Shown: piece after piece, positions 23,783 through 31,245 of the stretch
How the letters are laid out: each line of letters opens with the position of its first letter
How positions within the stretch are numbered: position 1 is the first letter of the stretch
Assembly (NCBI GenBank): GCA_016872605.1
Contig: VGZI01000030.1
Span: 1 to 43,289 of the forward strand
Direction: 5' to 3'
From: Planctomycetota bacterium
GTDB lineage: Bacteria > Planctomycetota > Planctomycetia > Gemmatales > Gemmataceae
Length of the DNA: 43,289 bases
Made by a program: the position numbers and the translations under genes
The notes under the pieces: generated by a model
Seen by the model: only the letters and a program-made list of their open reading frames with translations
What the model was told of the DNA's origin: nothing
The model's database searches: none

Positions 23783-26311
23783 CTATTGCACCATGATGAA
23801 CTCTTTGGTGTTAATCAACGCCCAGATGATGTTCTCGTAGGCGAACTGGCGGTTCTTGGCGTTGCGTTCGATGTTCGCCAATGCCACTTGCATTTGCGCC
23901 GGCGTCGGCTGGCGAGCGAACGCCCAAACAAAGAGCTCCGCGACCTTCTCGGCGTCCGGACGCGGATCCTTGGCGAGTTGGTCAGCTCGGCCTCCGCTGC
24001 GAGTCAACTTTCCTTGAATCTCTTGCGAGTTGAGCAGGTGCAGCACCTGGGCCAGGTTCGCTTCGCTGACGCGCTCGCATTCACAAGCGCTGATGCGCTG
24101 CGGACGGCCGAACACGTCCAGGAAATACGACGGGAACGATTCGTCTGGCAGCATCAATGCCCTGGTCGGAGCGTACTTGTCGGTCGGCAGCCCCGTGAAC
24201 GTCGCCGGGCTCTGCGTCACCTGCGAGACGGCGTCGTACAGCACCTCGGCTTGCATGCGCCGCGGATAGTACCGAGCGAACGCCTTCTTGTCGTTCTTGT
24301 TGAATTCGTTCGGCATGGCCGAGAGCTGGTACGTCCGGCTCTTTACCATGAGACGAACCAGATGCTTCAGACTGTAGTTGCTCTTGATGAGTTCGTCGGC
24401 GAGGGCATCGAGCAACTCAGGGTTCGACGGCGGATTGGTGACGCGCATGTCGTCGACGGGATCGACCAGGCCCTTGCCAAAGAAATGAGCCCAGTAGCGG
24501 TTAGCGACGGCGCGAGCGAAGAACGGATTCTTCTTGTCGACCATCCAGTCCACGAGCCGATACCGCGGATCTTCGCCCGGCGACAGGACGACCGGCTCGG
24601 CGTCGAGCGCCTTCATCACGGCCGGCCGGCCGGTGCGCGTGTTGGTCACGGTTCCGGTGCCTTTGTTAAAGATAACCTGGCGTGCTTGCAGCGGATTGTT
24701 GACCTGAATGCCGAGATTCGGCGCCTGCTTGCGGCCGATCTGCGAGAAGAACGCGGCCATGCCCCAATAGTCGTCCTGGCTCCACTTCTCGTAGGGGTGA
24801 TGATGGCACTGAGCGCACGCCACGCGGACGCCAAGGAAGAGCTGGCAGGCGTCATCGACAAACTTGTCGGGAGTTTGCAGATCGCGGTACCAAACGGTCG
24901 GCGGAGCTTTCGCTTCGTCACCGCTGGCGGCCAGAATTTCGCGAGCAAACTGGTCGTACGGCTTGTCGTTGGCGATGCTTTCGCGGATCCAGTTGTGGAA
25001 CGCGAAGGTACCGAACGTTCGGTTCTGGTTCTGGTTGTTGCCTCGCTTGACGCGCAACACGTCGGCCCACTTGTTGGCGAACAGGTAGCTGTACTCCGGC
25101 GATTCGAGCAACCGGTCAACCACCTTGTCACGCTTGCTGGCGTCCTTGTCGGCGAGGAAATCTTTGACCTGCGTCGCCGTCGGCAGCGTGCCGGTGATGT
25201 CGTGGTACGCGCGGCGAATGAATACCTCGTCGCTGCTGAGGTCGGACGGCATGATGCCGAGTTCTTGCCACTTCTTGTGCGTGAAGCGATCGACGATAGT
25301 GCGCTCTTCGAACTTGTAGCTCGGAACCTTGAGGCCGAGCGGGACCGTGGCGCGGAAGGTCGCCACCTGACCCGAAAAGCGTGCCATGACGGCGGCTTCG
25401 CCGCTCATGTCAAGCGATCGGACCAGGCCGGTGCCGTCGACGACGGCGATGTCGGGGTCATTGCTCTCGTATTGAGCGCGTTGCGTGACGTCGACGATCG
25501 AGCCGTCGGAGTAATGAGCGTGCACCGAGAACTGCTGGCGATTGTTGCGGGAGATAATGCGTTGTTCGGGCTCGACGGTGATCTTCTTGACTTCGAGGTC
25601 CTTGCCGTCGCTGAAGGCGGCGCCTGATTCGATCCACCGGCGAATAAGTTTGTATTCATCGGAGCCTTCTTCCATGCGTTTGCCGCCCGCATGGGCCATG
25701 ATTCCTGCCGCCTTGAGGAGGAGCAGGCTATTGCCTGGCGCCGTCGTCTGAATGCGCCGGCCGCGGTTCTCCTTCACGAGAGTTTGATAATCGAGCTCCG
25801 GAACGAAGCCGAGCAGCGACAGGGAAAACCCGTTCTGCCCGCCCGACTTGCCGTGGCAGCCCCCGCCGTTGCAGCCAAGCTTGGTGAAGATCGGCACGAT
25901 GTGGTTGGCAAAGCTGATCGGCAAAGCCTTGTCCATCGACTCCGCCTTGACGCTGACTGTGACGGAGCGATCGCCATAGCGGGCCGTGATTTTTGTGGTC
26001 CCGTTGGCGATGGGGATCACTCGGCCGGCGCTGGAGACGCGGACGACCTTGGTGTCGGCGACTTCGTAGGTAGCGTCTCCCGACAAGTCTTGCATGCCGC
26101 CGCGCTGCAGGTGACCTGTGAGGACGATTTGCCGAGCGTCGTCCTCGCCCACAAGCTGGATTTCCTTGGGATAGATTTGCAGCTCTTTGACTTCGGCTGG
26201 GGTCGGAAGCTTGATGGCGTCCGATAGCGGTTTCTTCGTCGGCTCGTTGAATGCGTGGGCGGGAGCAAACGCGATGAGACTCGCCGCGAACGCAAGGAAA
26301 ATTCGTCGCAT
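23783..26311 (-). CDS. Large DUF1549/DUF1553 cytochrome-type protein with Ig-like domains
   Basis: This 842-aa exported protein has a signal peptide, MRRIFLAFAASLIAFAPAHA. Domains in order are a BIG2/Ig-like region (about 45-125, ending GTTKITARYGDRSVTVSVK) and a heme-type region with GCNGGGCHGKSGGQNGFSLS near 145. The latter motif is a CX4CH variant of the CxxCH site that recurs in these proteins. A second Ig-like region (about 245-330) follows. DUF1549/PSCyt2 comes next, with DEVFIRRAYHDITGTLPT and a standard CAQCHHHP site. DUF1553/PSD1 closes the protein, with NPFFARAVANRYWAHFFGKG and NSQEIQGKL. It is a fuller version of the 10553 gene and forms a pair with the upstream DUF1501 gene. A periplasmic redox role in glycan degradation is a common proposal for such pairs. 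Confidence 0.92.
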   Translation of the reverse strand: MRRIFLAFAASLIAFAPAHAFNEPTKKPLSDAIKLPTPAEVKELQIYPKEIQLVGEDDARQIVLTGHLQRGGMQDLSGDATYEVADTKVVRVSSAGRVIPIANGTTKITARYGDRSVTVSVKAESMDKALPISFANHIVPIFTKLGCNGGGCHGKSGGQNGFSLSLLGFVPELDYQTLVKENRGRRIQTTAPGNSLLLLKAAGIMAHAGGKRMEEGSDEYKLIRRWIESGAAFSDGKDLEVKKITVEPEQRIISRNNRQQFSVHAHYSDGSIVDVTQRAQYESNDPDIAVVDGTGLVRSLDMSGEAAVMARFSGQVATFRATVPLGLKVPSYKFEERTIVDRFTHKKWQELGIMPSDLSSDEVFIRRAYHDITGTLPTATQVKDFLADKDASKRDKVVDRLLESPEYSYLFANKWADVLRVKRGNNQNQNRTFGTFAFHNWIRESIANDKPYDQFAREILAASGDEAKAPPTVWYRDLQTPDKFVDDACQLFLGVRVACAQCHHHPYEKWSQDDYWGMAAFFSQIGRKQAPNLGIQVNNPLQARQVIFNKGTGTVTNTRTGRPAVMKALDAEPVVLSPGEDPRYRLVDWMVDKKNPFFARAVANRYWAHFFGKGLVDPVDDMRVTNPPSNPELLDALADELIKSNYSLKHLVRLMVKSRTYQLSAMPNEFNKNDKKAFARYYPRRMQAEVLYDAVSQVTQSPATFTGLPTDKYAPTRALMLPDESFPSYFLDVFGRPQRISACECERVSEANLAQVLHLLNSQEIQGKLTRSGGRADQLAKDPRPDAEKVAELFVWAFARQPTPAQMQVALANIERNAKNRQFAYENIIWALINTKEFIMVQ

Positions 26312-26359
26312 AGGAAAGACCTCGTGAGAGGGAGAATTCGGTGGGAGTATTTTAATCTA

Positions 26360-26418
26360 CGTTTAACGCCATTAGTGAATCGCCATGCGCTCTGGCGCTT
26401 CACTGCGGGCGCTAAACG
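26360..26418 (+). repeat. Intergenic palindrome, CGTTTA...TAAACG family (degraded)
   Basis: Arms 26360-26385 and 26393-26418 pair with five mismatches. The outer CGTTTA/TAAACG and the inner GTGAA/TTCAC are retained. It is related to the perfect copies at 31189-31236 and 40437-40474. It is one of three hairpins in the 258-base gap between the DUF1501 and DUF1549 genes; another is GGGAACC/GGTTCCC near 26439-26465. Confidence 0.75.
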
Positions 26419-26484
26419 AGGCGGCGGAGAACAACAAAAGGACCGGGAACCGAGGGGAGGTTCCCTGATTCCTGGTCCCTTATC

Positions 26485-26561
26485 GCCGCTTGCGGCTTAG
26501 CGCTCGATTCATCGAGCCGTGCGGCCGGCGCTTCCAGAGCGAGCGCGAAGCCGCAAGCGGC
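26485..26561 (+). repeat. Intergenic palindrome, GCCGCTTGCGGCTT family
   Basis: The 22-base arms 26485-26506 and 26540-26561 pair with a single mismatch, around a 33-base loop that itself contains a GCCGTGCGGCCGGC dyad. The same arm sequence recurs at 38887-38944 and, diverged, at 19218-19275. It ends 9 bases before the DUF1501 stop codon. Confidence 0.85.
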
Positions 26562-26569
26562 GACAGCGA

Positions 26570-27856
26570 TTAACCCAGCAACTCGGTGATCGGGGCGCGA
26601 TCCTCGACGATGTGGATCGGACGCCCGGTGCCGTTGGGGAACGTCTGGCCGGGGTCGATGCCCATCGCGCGATAAAGCGTGGCGAGCACCTGGGGCGCTG
26701 TGACGCGACGCTCGAGCGGACGTTCGCCGCGCGCCGTCGAGGAGCCGACGGCTTGGCCCATACGCATGCCACCACCAGCGACCAACGCCGACATGACCGG
26801 CGCCCAGTGATCGCGACCCGCGCCCTGATTGATTCGTGGCGTGCGGCCGAACTCGCCCCACATGACAACGAGAGTGTCGTTCAACAGGCCGCGTTCCGCC
26901 AGATCGCCGACGAGCAACGACAAGCCCTTGTCGACGTTCGGAAGCTGGCGGCGCAGGCTTTGGAAATTCTGGCCGTGGGTGTCCCAACCGCCGTAGGACA
27001 TGGTGACGCAGCCGACGCCGGCTTCGACCAAACGACGCGCGGTGAGGAACTGCTCGACGCCTTGATAGCGCTGACGGGACTGTTGGGGTTCGCGCTGAAG
27101 GTCGAGCGCGCTGCGAACGCCGCCCGAACTGATCATCTCAAACGCCCGGTTCGTGAAGTTATCGAGACCAGCCGCGTTGGCGTCGACTTCACGATTCAGA
27201 TTGTCGAAGCTTTCAAGCATGGCCCGGCGATCGTTCATGCGATCTTGGGTCACCGCCTGGATCGGACGCAGGTTCTCGACGCCAGGGCCTTGGGGGGTGA
27301 AGGGCCGATGTTGGATGCCGAGGAAACCCGGTTCCGTGCCGCGCGACATGCCGCGAAGGCTAACGAACGGGGGGACCGCTGATTGGTTGGTCGAACGCAC
27401 GCGAGAAACCACCGAGCCGAAGCACGGATGGTTGGCGATCATGTTTTCCCGGGAGCTCTTGCCCGTCATGACTAGGCTGTCGGAGTGCTCATCAACGGAG
27501 ACGATGGAACGGATGCACGCGAACTTGTCCCACATGCGCGCTTGCAGCGGGAAGTGTTCGCAGATCTGCACGCCGTTGCAGTTTGTCTGTATGGGACGGA
27601 ACTCGCCGCGGAATTCGGCCGGAGCGTCCGGCTTGAGGTCGTACATGTCCATGTGCGACGGACCGCCGGGCAGGTAGATCATGATGGCGGATTTCAGCCG
27701 CGTCGGAGCGGCCTGGCCTGGGTTGTTGCTCGCTTCGGCTTTCATGCGGAGCATGTCGGCCAGGGTCAATCCGGCGCCGAACGCGCCGATCTTGAGGAAG
27801 TTACGCCGGCTGAGACCGTCGCAGAACCCTTGCGCTGATCCAAGCAACGTGAACAT
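26570..27856 (-). CDS. DUF1501 protein (Tat-exported, second copy)
   Basis: This 428-aa protein has a twin-arginine signal, SRRNFLKIGAFGAGLTLADML, near residues 16-36. DUF1501 hallmarks are present: IMIYLPGGPSHMDMYDLKPD, CEHFPLQARMWDKFACIRS, GGWDTHGQNF, VVMWGEFGRTPRINQGAGRDHW and a GRPIHIVED end. It has the alkaline-phosphatase/sulfatase-like fold; biochemical function is unproven. The start is backed by a GGGGGG stretch 6 bases before the ATG. It precedes the large DUF1549/1553 gene on the same strand with a 258-base palindrome-rich gap, so transcription may be attenuated between them. This pair has the reverse gene order from the 10553-13622 pair. Confidence 0.93.
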   Translation of the reverse strand: MFTLLGSAQGFCDGLSRRNFLKIGAFGAGLTLADMLRMKAEASNNPGQAAPTRLKSAIMIYLPGGPSHMDMYDLKPDAPAEFRGEFRPIQTNCNGVQICEHFPLQARMWDKFACIRSIVSVDEHSDSLVMTGKSSRENMIANHPCFGSVVSRVRSTNQSAVPPFVSLRGMSRGTEPGFLGIQHRPFTPQGPGVENLRPIQAVTQDRMNDRRAMLESFDNLNREVDANAAGLDNFTNRAFEMISSGGVRSALDLQREPQQSRQRYQGVEQFLTARRLVEAGVGCVTMSYGGWDTHGQNFQSLRRQLPNVDKGLSLLVGDLAERGLLNDTLVVMWGEFGRTPRINQGAGRDHWAPVMSALVAGGGMRMGQAVGSSTARGERPLERRVTAPQVLATLYRAMGIDPGQTFPNGTGRPIHIVEDRAPITELLG

Positions 27857-28044
27857 GATTCCCCCCCTAAGTAAATGTGTGTGCGTACGGTGAGCGGGCT
27901 ATTTATTCGATCCTAACCGTAAAATCAGCAAATGGCAATGGAAAAATTCAGAAATTCTGCATGCAATTTGAAATCTCGGGCCAATCCGCGCTTTTTCGGG
28001 GTCTGGGCAAGATGCGCCGACGCGCCCAGCTGCGTTCCTGCGGC

Positions 28045-28065
28045 GAGCGCGGGGATGCCGCGCTC
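28045..28065 (+). other. GC-rich hairpin after the TIGR03067 gene
   Basis: GAGCGCGG/CCGCGCTC forms a perfect 8-bp stem with a 5-base loop, 30 bases downstream of the TIGR03067 stop on the minus strand. There is no T-run. It is a possible transcript end or mRNA-stability element. The rest of the 27857-28094 gap shows AT-rich sequence near 27900-27960 that could hold the promoter of the DUF1501 unit. Confidence 0.45.
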
Positions 28066-28094
28066 ACCGAAATCGAGTGGCACAGGTCGTGGGC

Positions 28095-28547
28095 TCACTT
28101 CTTGTCCCGTTCGAAAATCGCATAGAGATGCTTCGGGCGTTCGCCGTCGCCTGGGAATGCGGTGGGCCGATCGTCCTTGCCTGGTTCGTTTGCGAACCAT
28201 TTCAACTTGTTGCCTTCGATCTGATAAAGCCCCTTGGAGGTCTTGCCTTCGTACTTCTGGGTGTCGTCGCCCGTTCCCTTGACGACGCTCAAATCGATAT
28301 GGCCCGGTGTTTTCGACGCGTCGACTTTGAACGTTCCCGACGCCGACTCGCCCTTGAACTCGAGCTTGAATTTGTCGCCGTCAAAGGTGAGCGTCATCTT
28401 GTCATTGCCCTTGGTCATGGTCCAGCTGCCTTGCAGCGCCTTGGCGCCGTCGCCGGCCTTTCCGCCGGCCAGGCTCGGCGTTGTCAACAAGCTGAAGCCG
28501 GCCAGCACGATTGCAGACACAAGCAGTACGGTGGTTTTCCAGCGCAT
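28095..28547 (-). CDS. TIGR03067 domain protein, secreted
   Basis: This 150-aa protein carries a signal peptide, MRWKTTVLLVSAIVLAGFSL. A lipocalin-like TIGR03067 domain follows: KALQGSWTMTKGNDKMTLTF, DKFKLEFKGESASGTFKVD, KTPGHIDLSVVKG, KGLYQIEGNKLKWFANEPGKDDRPTAF. The LQGSW start and the GLYQIEGNKLKWC-like strand are hallmarks of this planctomycete-expanded family. The function is unknown; ligand binding is likely from the fold. A GAGG site supports the start. It has its own unit between the DUF1501 gene and the PQQ gene. Confidence 0.92.
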   Translation of the reverse strand: MRWKTTVLLVSAIVLAGFSLLTTPSLAGGKAGDGAKALQGSWTMTKGNDKMTLTFDGDKFKLEFKGESASGTFKVDASKTPGHIDLSVVKGTGDDTQKYEGKTSKGLYQIEGNKLKWFANEPGKDDRPTAFPGDGERPKHLYAIFERDKK

Positions 28548-28624
28548 GGTGATCCTCGTAGTGTGGTTGATGCAACGGGCGACGTGCGGATGATCATAGC
28601 GACGACACGGACGCGCGCGTGCCG

Positions 28625-28674
28625 GCGAGGCAGAGCCTCGCGGACGTTGCGTCCCAGGCGGAGCCTGGGACGCA
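28625..28674 (+). repeat. Two tandem perfect hairpins after the PQQ gene
   Basis: GCGAGGC/GCCTCGC (28625-28641, 7 bp, 3-base loop) is followed by TGCGTCCCAGGC/GCCTGGGACGCA (28648-28674, 12 bp, 3-base loop). They lie just downstream of the minus-strand PQQ gene. They may serve as a processing or termination structure. No T-run was seen. Confidence 0.8.
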
Positions 28675-28700
28675 CGGGAACCCCTGGGATTTCCCTCCTG

Positions 28701-29954
28701 TTACTTCGCCGCGCCGACGCAGTAGAGCATCTCGCGGCGTTCGCTCTTCTGACCGAACGCGACGCGAAAGTAGATGCGGCCGCCGCAGATCGCAGGCGAT
28801 GCCATGGCTTCTTCGCCCAGCTGGTTCTCGCCGACGAGATTGAAAGCGTCATTATTGACTCTAAATATCGACGTGCGCCCTTTCTCGCTGACGGCGTAGA
28901 TATTCTCTCCGACGAGCACCGGAGACGCCGTGAATTGCCCGTTAAGCCGAGCCTTCCACATTTCTTTGCCCGTGTCGAATTTCCAGCAGATCGCGACGCC
29001 GCCGTCCTGCACGGCATAGAGAAAGCCGCGATGTTCGAGCATCGACGGTACGTAGACCTGCGTGGGAATCTCCCAGACGGTCTTGCCCGACCCGTCGGCC
29101 TTGAGCACGGCGACATGCTTCTTGGGATACCCGCCGCTGATAACGATGTGCTTGCCGTCGGTCACCGTCGACGTCACGGTTTCTTCGGTCGAGCCCTCCG
29201 CCTCCCAGAGCTTCTTACCGGTGAGCGGGTCGAGGCTCGTGACCAGCTTGCAGCCCGTAAAGAACAGCTGATCGCGCCCGTTGACATGGTGAACGATCGG
29301 CGACGCGTAGTTGGGCAGCTTGGGACGTTCGAGCTTCCAAACGATCTCGCCCGTCTCGCGCTTGAGCCCCGCGAGGAGGCCGGTCCCCTTGTTGTCGGCC
29401 GCAACAAGCAAGAGTGATTTCCAAACGGTTGGCGACGAGCCGAAGCCCTGATGCAGAATGTAGTCGGTCACCTTGGTCTGCCAGAGGATCTTTCCGTCCC
29501 GGCTCAAAGCGCTGGCATGAATCGCCTTGTTGTGCAGGAAGGTGACGAAGACGCGTTCGCCGTCGCAAGCGCACGTTGACGACGCAAGGGTGCTCTTGCC
29601 ATTGCCGCCTTTCTCGAAGCCGCCGCGATGCACTTCGGTGTCCCATAGCAGCGTCCCTTTGTAGCGATCGTAGCAAAGCACGTGCTGTGACTCGGTTTTG
29701 TGGTCGGCCGTCGCGAGATAGACGTGATCGCCCAGGACGATGGGCGACGCGTGCCCTTTGCCGCGCACGGGGGCTTTCCACAGAACGTTCTCGGTTTCGC
29801 TCCACGCAATCGGCGGCGTCTGCTTGGCGTCAGCGACGCCGTTGCGATTCGGCCCGCGCCACCAGGGCCAATCGCTCTGGGCGATTTCGATGTCTTGGGC
29901 GCATGCGGGGGCGGCACCGAGCAGGAATGAAAGGACAATCACCAATCGATTCAT
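28701..29954 (-). CDS. Secreted PQQ-like beta-propeller protein (second)
   Basis: This 417-aa protein starts MNRLVIVLSFLLGAAPACAQ, a signal peptide, with a GGAG site 7-8 bases upstream. The mature start DWPWWRGPNRNGVAD is the common planctomycete PQQ-propeller opening, equivalent to DWPQWLGPKRDSV in the 6165 gene. Blade repeats are visible: GDHVYLATADHKT, KGTLLWDTEVH, GKILWQTKV, TGEIVWKLER, TGKKLWEAEG, GKTVWEIPTQ and TGKEMWKARL. The role is presumably extracytoplasmic scaffolding or oxidoreductase activity; cofactor binding cannot be judged. A longer frame to 30041 runs through the 30-bp palindrome upstream and is rejected. Confidence 0.88.
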   Translation of the reverse strand: MNRLVIVLSFLLGAAPACAQDIEIAQSDWPWWRGPNRNGVADAKQTPPIAWSETENVLWKAPVRGKGHASPIVLGDHVYLATADHKTESQHVLCYDRYKGTLLWDTEVHRGGFEKGGNGKSTLASSTCACDGERVFVTFLHNKAIHASALSRDGKILWQTKVTDYILHQGFGSSPTVWKSLLLVAADNKGTGLLAGLKRETGEIVWKLERPKLPNYASPIVHHVNGRDQLFFTGCKLVTSLDPLTGKKLWEAEGSTEETVTSTVTDGKHIVISGGYPKKHVAVLKADGSGKTVWEIPTQVYVPSMLEHRGFLYAVQDGGVAICWKFDTGKEMWKARLNGQFTASPVLVGENIYAVSEKGRTSIFRVNNDAFNLVGENQLGEEAMASPAICGGRIYFRVAFGQKSERREMLYCVGAAK

Positions 29955-29969
29955 CAATTTCTCCAGCGA

Positions 29970-30053
29970 GAAGCCCAGGGCGTGAGGCACTCCGAACCCC
30001 TGGGATCGACGGCAGCATCCCACGGGTTCGGAGTGTCTCACGCCCTGGGCTTC
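29970..30053 (+). repeat. Very long intergenic palindrome (30-bp arms)
   Basis: Arms 29970-29999 and 30024-30053 pair over 30 bases with one mismatch. The centre continues with TGGGAT/ATCCCA, so the stem is close to 38 bp overall. It fills almost the whole gap between the PQQ gene and the dehydrogenase-like gene. It could be a MITE-like remnant or a strong mRNA structure. Confidence 0.92.
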
Positions 30054-30060
30054 GAGAAAA

Positions 30061-31173
30061 TCAAGCGGGGAGAGGCCGCATCGCCTCGACGAGGTGCGGC
30101 GGCGGCTTGCCGAAAAGGCTCTCGTATTCAGCCCGCGTCGGCTCTAGCCGCAGCTTCACCTTGATGGCGTGTCCCTTGGCGATGTCGGCCAGCTTGTGGT
30201 TCGAATACGGGTTGCGAAACCGCTCCAGCGTGTCGTCCGCGAACGCCACCACCTGGTCGACGTAGTAGGCCAGCGTCGGCACGATCTCTCCGTACACCAG
30301 ATCGCGCACCCAGCGAGCCGCCGCCTTGTCCGCCAGAACGTCCTGCACGCGCTCGAACGTGCCATGATACTTGCCCACCATTGCCGTGTGCGTGCCATTC
30401 AAGATACGCACCTTGCGCAGGTAGTACGGCGCGATGTCCTCCGCCAGGCGAATCGCCGGATGCTCGAACAGGTTCACTTCGCGATCCGTCGGCTTCTCCA
30501 GTGCCCATAGATAATACGGCTCGGCACAAATCAGCAGAGGCTCCTTCTTTGTCAGTGCCGGCTCGGGCATCGTCACGATGCAGTCCACCAAACTATTGAG
30601 CCAGATGCACCCCTCGCGCAGCCAGGCCCGAAACGTGTTCGACAAATTCCACGCCCGGCTCTGCATGTCCACCAGTTCCACCAGCTTCGACGCGTTGCAC
30701 TCGATCAATTCGCATGGCAGCAAGATCACCGGCTCCGCCTTCGCCTCGTAGCGGCTCCACAGGAGCTGTGTCAGCTTTCCCGCCAGCGACTTCGGCGGCG
30801 CCGAGTCCTTCTGGTCCTGCGCGTCGAGCACGTAGCTCGACTCGGTTGCATTGGTAACGATGTATTTCAACTCCGGCGATTTCGCGAACGTGAGGGCGTC
30901 GGCCCACTGCTTGTCCGCCGTCAAGATTCGGCTGATCGATTCGACGCGCTCGCGCCGCTCGATCAACTGCCCTTCCGAATAGCCGCGCACAAGCACGTAG
31001 TACGTGGGATTCTTGTTGAGCATTTCGGAGCGTTCGTCCGGCTCGCGCTGCACGACGACGATGCGGCCCACGTTCTGTCCGCTGGCATTCGCCTGATGCA
31101 CGAAGCGATCGACGAAGGCGCGCAGGAATCGCCCGGTGCCGAGCTGAAGGATGGTTTCGGGGAGAGGGTTCAT
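30061..31173 (-). CDS. Mannitol dehydrogenase-family oxidoreductase, tagaturonate reductase-like
   Basis: This 370-aa NAD(P)-dependent enzyme begins MNPLPETILQLGTGRFLRAF, where GTGRFLRAF is the GxGxFhRAh nucleotide-binding motif of mannitol dehydrogenases and UxaB-type tagaturonate reductases. Further matches are TNATESSY, LPCELIECNASKL and the C-terminal signature VRILNGTHTAMVGKYHG, which carries the Asn/His pair used in catalysis. It would reduce or oxidise hexuronates or sugar alcohols, and so links to pectin or alginate breakdown. At 370 aa it is shorter than E. coli UxaB, so the substrate is uncertain. The frame can be extended to 31209, but homology starts at 31173; the ribosome-binding site is weak. 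It is flanked on both sides by long palindromes. Confidence 0.83.
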   Translation of the reverse strand: MNPLPETILQLGTGRFLRAFVDRFVHQANASGQNVGRIVVVQREPDERSEMLNKNPTYYVLVRGYSEGQLIERRERVESISRILTADKQWADALTFAKSPELKYIVTNATESSYVLDAQDQKDSAPPKSLAGKLTQLLWSRYEAKAEPVILLPCELIECNASKLVELVDMQSRAWNLSNTFRAWLREGCIWLNSLVDCIVTMPEPALTKKEPLLICAEPYYLWALEKPTDREVNLFEHPAIRLAEDIAPYYLRKVRILNGTHTAMVGKYHGTFERVQDVLADKAAARWVRDLVYGEIVPTLAYYVDQVVAFADDTLERFRNPYSNHKLADIAKGHAIKVKLRLEPTRAEYESLFGKPPPHLVEAMRPLPA

Positions 31174-31188
31174 GGGTGGTCGCCGATT

Positions 31189-31236
31189 GTTTACGTTTAG
31201 CGCTCGCACGGCGCCATGCGAGCGCTAAACGTAAAC
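31189..31236 (+). repeat. Perfect 20-bp intergenic inverted repeat, CGTTTAGCG family
   Basis: GTTTACGTTTAGCGCTCGCA (31189-31208) pairs perfectly with 31217-31236 around an 8-base loop. The core CGTTTAGCG/CGCTAAACG recurs at 40437-40474 and, degraded, at 26360-26418. It sits between the 1238-aa heme protein gene and the dehydrogenase-like gene, both on the minus strand, 9 bases from the heme gene's stop. Confidence 0.93.
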
Positions 31237-31245
31237 GGGGAGGGT

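Noticed and set aside
23786..25627. 613-aa open frame on the plus strand over the DUF1549 gene
   Set aside because: It is antisense to a gene with many conserved motifs, and there is no ribosome-binding site at its start.
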